A stretch of 64,000 bases of DNA from Brasenia schreberi (taxonomy: Eukaryota; Streptophyta; Magnoliopsida; Nymphaeales; Cabombaceae): NCBI GenBank assembly GCA_036023115.1, contig JAYKKT010000087.1:13123864-13187863 (forward strand). Direction: 5' to 3'. The notes beneath the pieces are model-generated. The model was given only the letters and a program-made list of their open reading frames with translations. It did no database searches and was not told the origin of the DNA. Below, in pieces: positions 63,027 through 64,000 of the stretch. Positions within the stretch are counted from its first letter, which is position 1. Each line of letters starts with the position of its first letter. Made by a program: the position numbers and the translations under genes.

Positions 63027-63088
63027 TAATTAGTTTGGAATACCATAGAAGTATGAATAATCCATATAGGGCCTTGTAAATGGTATTC

Positions 63089-63178
63089 TGCTAACATGGC
63101 ACACGATAGGGAACTGTGGAAACAAAGAATTCATGTAGTCGACCCCGTCTAGTATGGAAAAAGGTTTAGTTGTTGTAT
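63089..63178 (+). mobile_element. RTE 3'-end fragment
   Basis: It reads AACATGGCACACGATAGGGA through the GTCGACCCCGTCTAGTATGG end and a TTGTTG tail. A second, 5'-truncated copy only 46 bp from the mini-element's right duplication. Confidence 0.85.
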
Positions 63179-63189
63179 ATGTGTAAATG

Positions 63190-63540
63190 ATATTATCGTT
63201 ATCATTAACTATTTTATTTGAAAGACTTGAGCCAATTGCATTATTTTTTAGGCATTGAAGTTTTGTATTTTAGCAACGGTATCTTCTTGACTCAAAGGAA
63301 GTAAACTATAAGTTTTTTGCAGGATACAAACTACACAAGGAGTAAAATTCCAATGGAAGTTAACAAAAAACTACATTTTCATGATAAAGAAAAGTACGAA
63401 GATGTGGGTCGATATTAAAGGTTAGTAGGAAAATTGATCTACCTTACTATTACTCTTTCAAATATTATGTATGCAGTGGTATGGTAAGCATATTTATACA
63501 TGCTCCATCAAAAGTCCATATTATATAATTTATCATATAT
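63190..63540 (+). mobile_element. Copia RT/RNase H junction fragment
   Basis: Broken + strand frames read LSQLHYFLGIEV, then GIFLTQRK, YTRSKIPMEVN and RLVGKLIYL with SNIMYAV, the region just after the copia YVDD motif. The rest is absent. Confidence 0.7.
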
Positions 63541-63627
63541 TGTGATATCTAAAGGCTACACCGGAACATGACATTCTTTATACTAATAACGGTCATCTTA
63601 ATATTATGATATCTAAAGGCTACCCAT

Positions 63628-63989
63628 TGATAGATCGCAGCCCCTTGGCCTGAGACAGGGCAGCTAGGTCAAGGGACTAGCGAGTGGGGGCCAACAGCTG
63701 GCCCCCAACGGCTAGTTAAGAGAGTTGTTGGGGTTCCAATGACTCTTCTCTTGACTCTCTCTTCTTTATCCAGCTGTTGTAAATTTTATTGTTTGCTCTA
63801 TAAATAGTGCCTCTAACCTCATTAATAAATATCCTTTTCTGAGGACATCATCTTGGTTATTTGTTTGATTCGTTGGTTCTTTGTTTGACTTGATTTGTGT
63901 TTGAAGTGTTTGGTGTATTTATCACTTGTGATTCTTGGATTGTAATTTGGCATAGATTCTTCAACTAAGTTGAAGAGTTATTATTTACA
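63628..63989 (+). repeat. Copia LTR at the right window edge
   Basis: TGATAGATCG to TTATTTACA, with CTATAAATAG as TATA-like box. It is followed by TGGTATGAGA, close to the copia primer site. Probably the 5' LTR of an element continuing outside the window. The left boundary is chosen from the TG start only. Confidence 0.65.
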
Positions 63990-64000
63990 TGGTATGAGAT

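Overview
This is nuclear DNA of a flowering plant, probably not a grass. The evidence is many-exon genes with GT-AG introns, CT and TA microsatellites, and dense Ty1/copia, Ty3/gypsy and RTE-type LINE sequence. The species cannot be fixed from sequence alone. No CRISPR array, prokaryotic operon or convincing tRNA/rRNA gene is present.

The left 40 kb holds four conserved genes, all on the + strand. They are the C-terminal exon of a KOBITO1-like glycosyltransferase-like protein (1-696), a complete seven-exon UDP-xylose transporter of the UXT1 type (6286-10245), a complete eight-exon short ribophorin I / oligosaccharyltransferase subunit 1 (18766-24986), and a complete nineteen-exon chloroplast HDS/IspG of the MEP pathway (32837-39025). 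For the three complete genes the exon lengths I derived stay in phase throughout and give 359, 469 and 738 residues, close to the usual lengths of those families. Three neighbours therefore serve secretory-pathway glycan work (wall synthesis, Golgi UDP-xylose import, ER N-glycosylation), and the fourth makes plastid isoprenoid precursors. I see no shared regulation.

Transposable elements separate these genes. They include an L1-like LINE fragment with an RTE piece inside it (2560-4062), a reverse-strand copia element with LTRs, PBS and 5-bp target duplication (11224-17169), and a reverse-strand gypsy element with both LTRs (25597-30491). Small insertions also lie in introns: a 208-bp RTE-derived mini-element in the ribophorin gene and a hAT-like MITE in IspG.

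The right 24 kb is almost entirely nested retroelements: a gypsy gag relic (about 42.2-43.7 kb), a gypsy LTR/leader (about 48.0-49.1 kb), and a 13-kb copia element A (49112-62143). Element A contains a nearly full-length RTE LINE, an older reverse-strand RTE, a second copia element B (53164 to about 57830) and a stray 3' end of the ubiquinone gene COQ5 (58123-58519, reverse strand). Element A is itself a mosaic, because its RT/RNase H region switches to a SIRE-like copia lineage and back at conserved motifs.

No wholly new system is visible. The most distinctive observations are a family of about 206-208-bp mini-elements made of the two ends of the resident RTE LINE, conserved 5'-UTR stem-loops in that LINE, the copia mosaic, the COQ5 fragment buried in the nest, and CT microsatellites beside several splice donors of the UXT gene.
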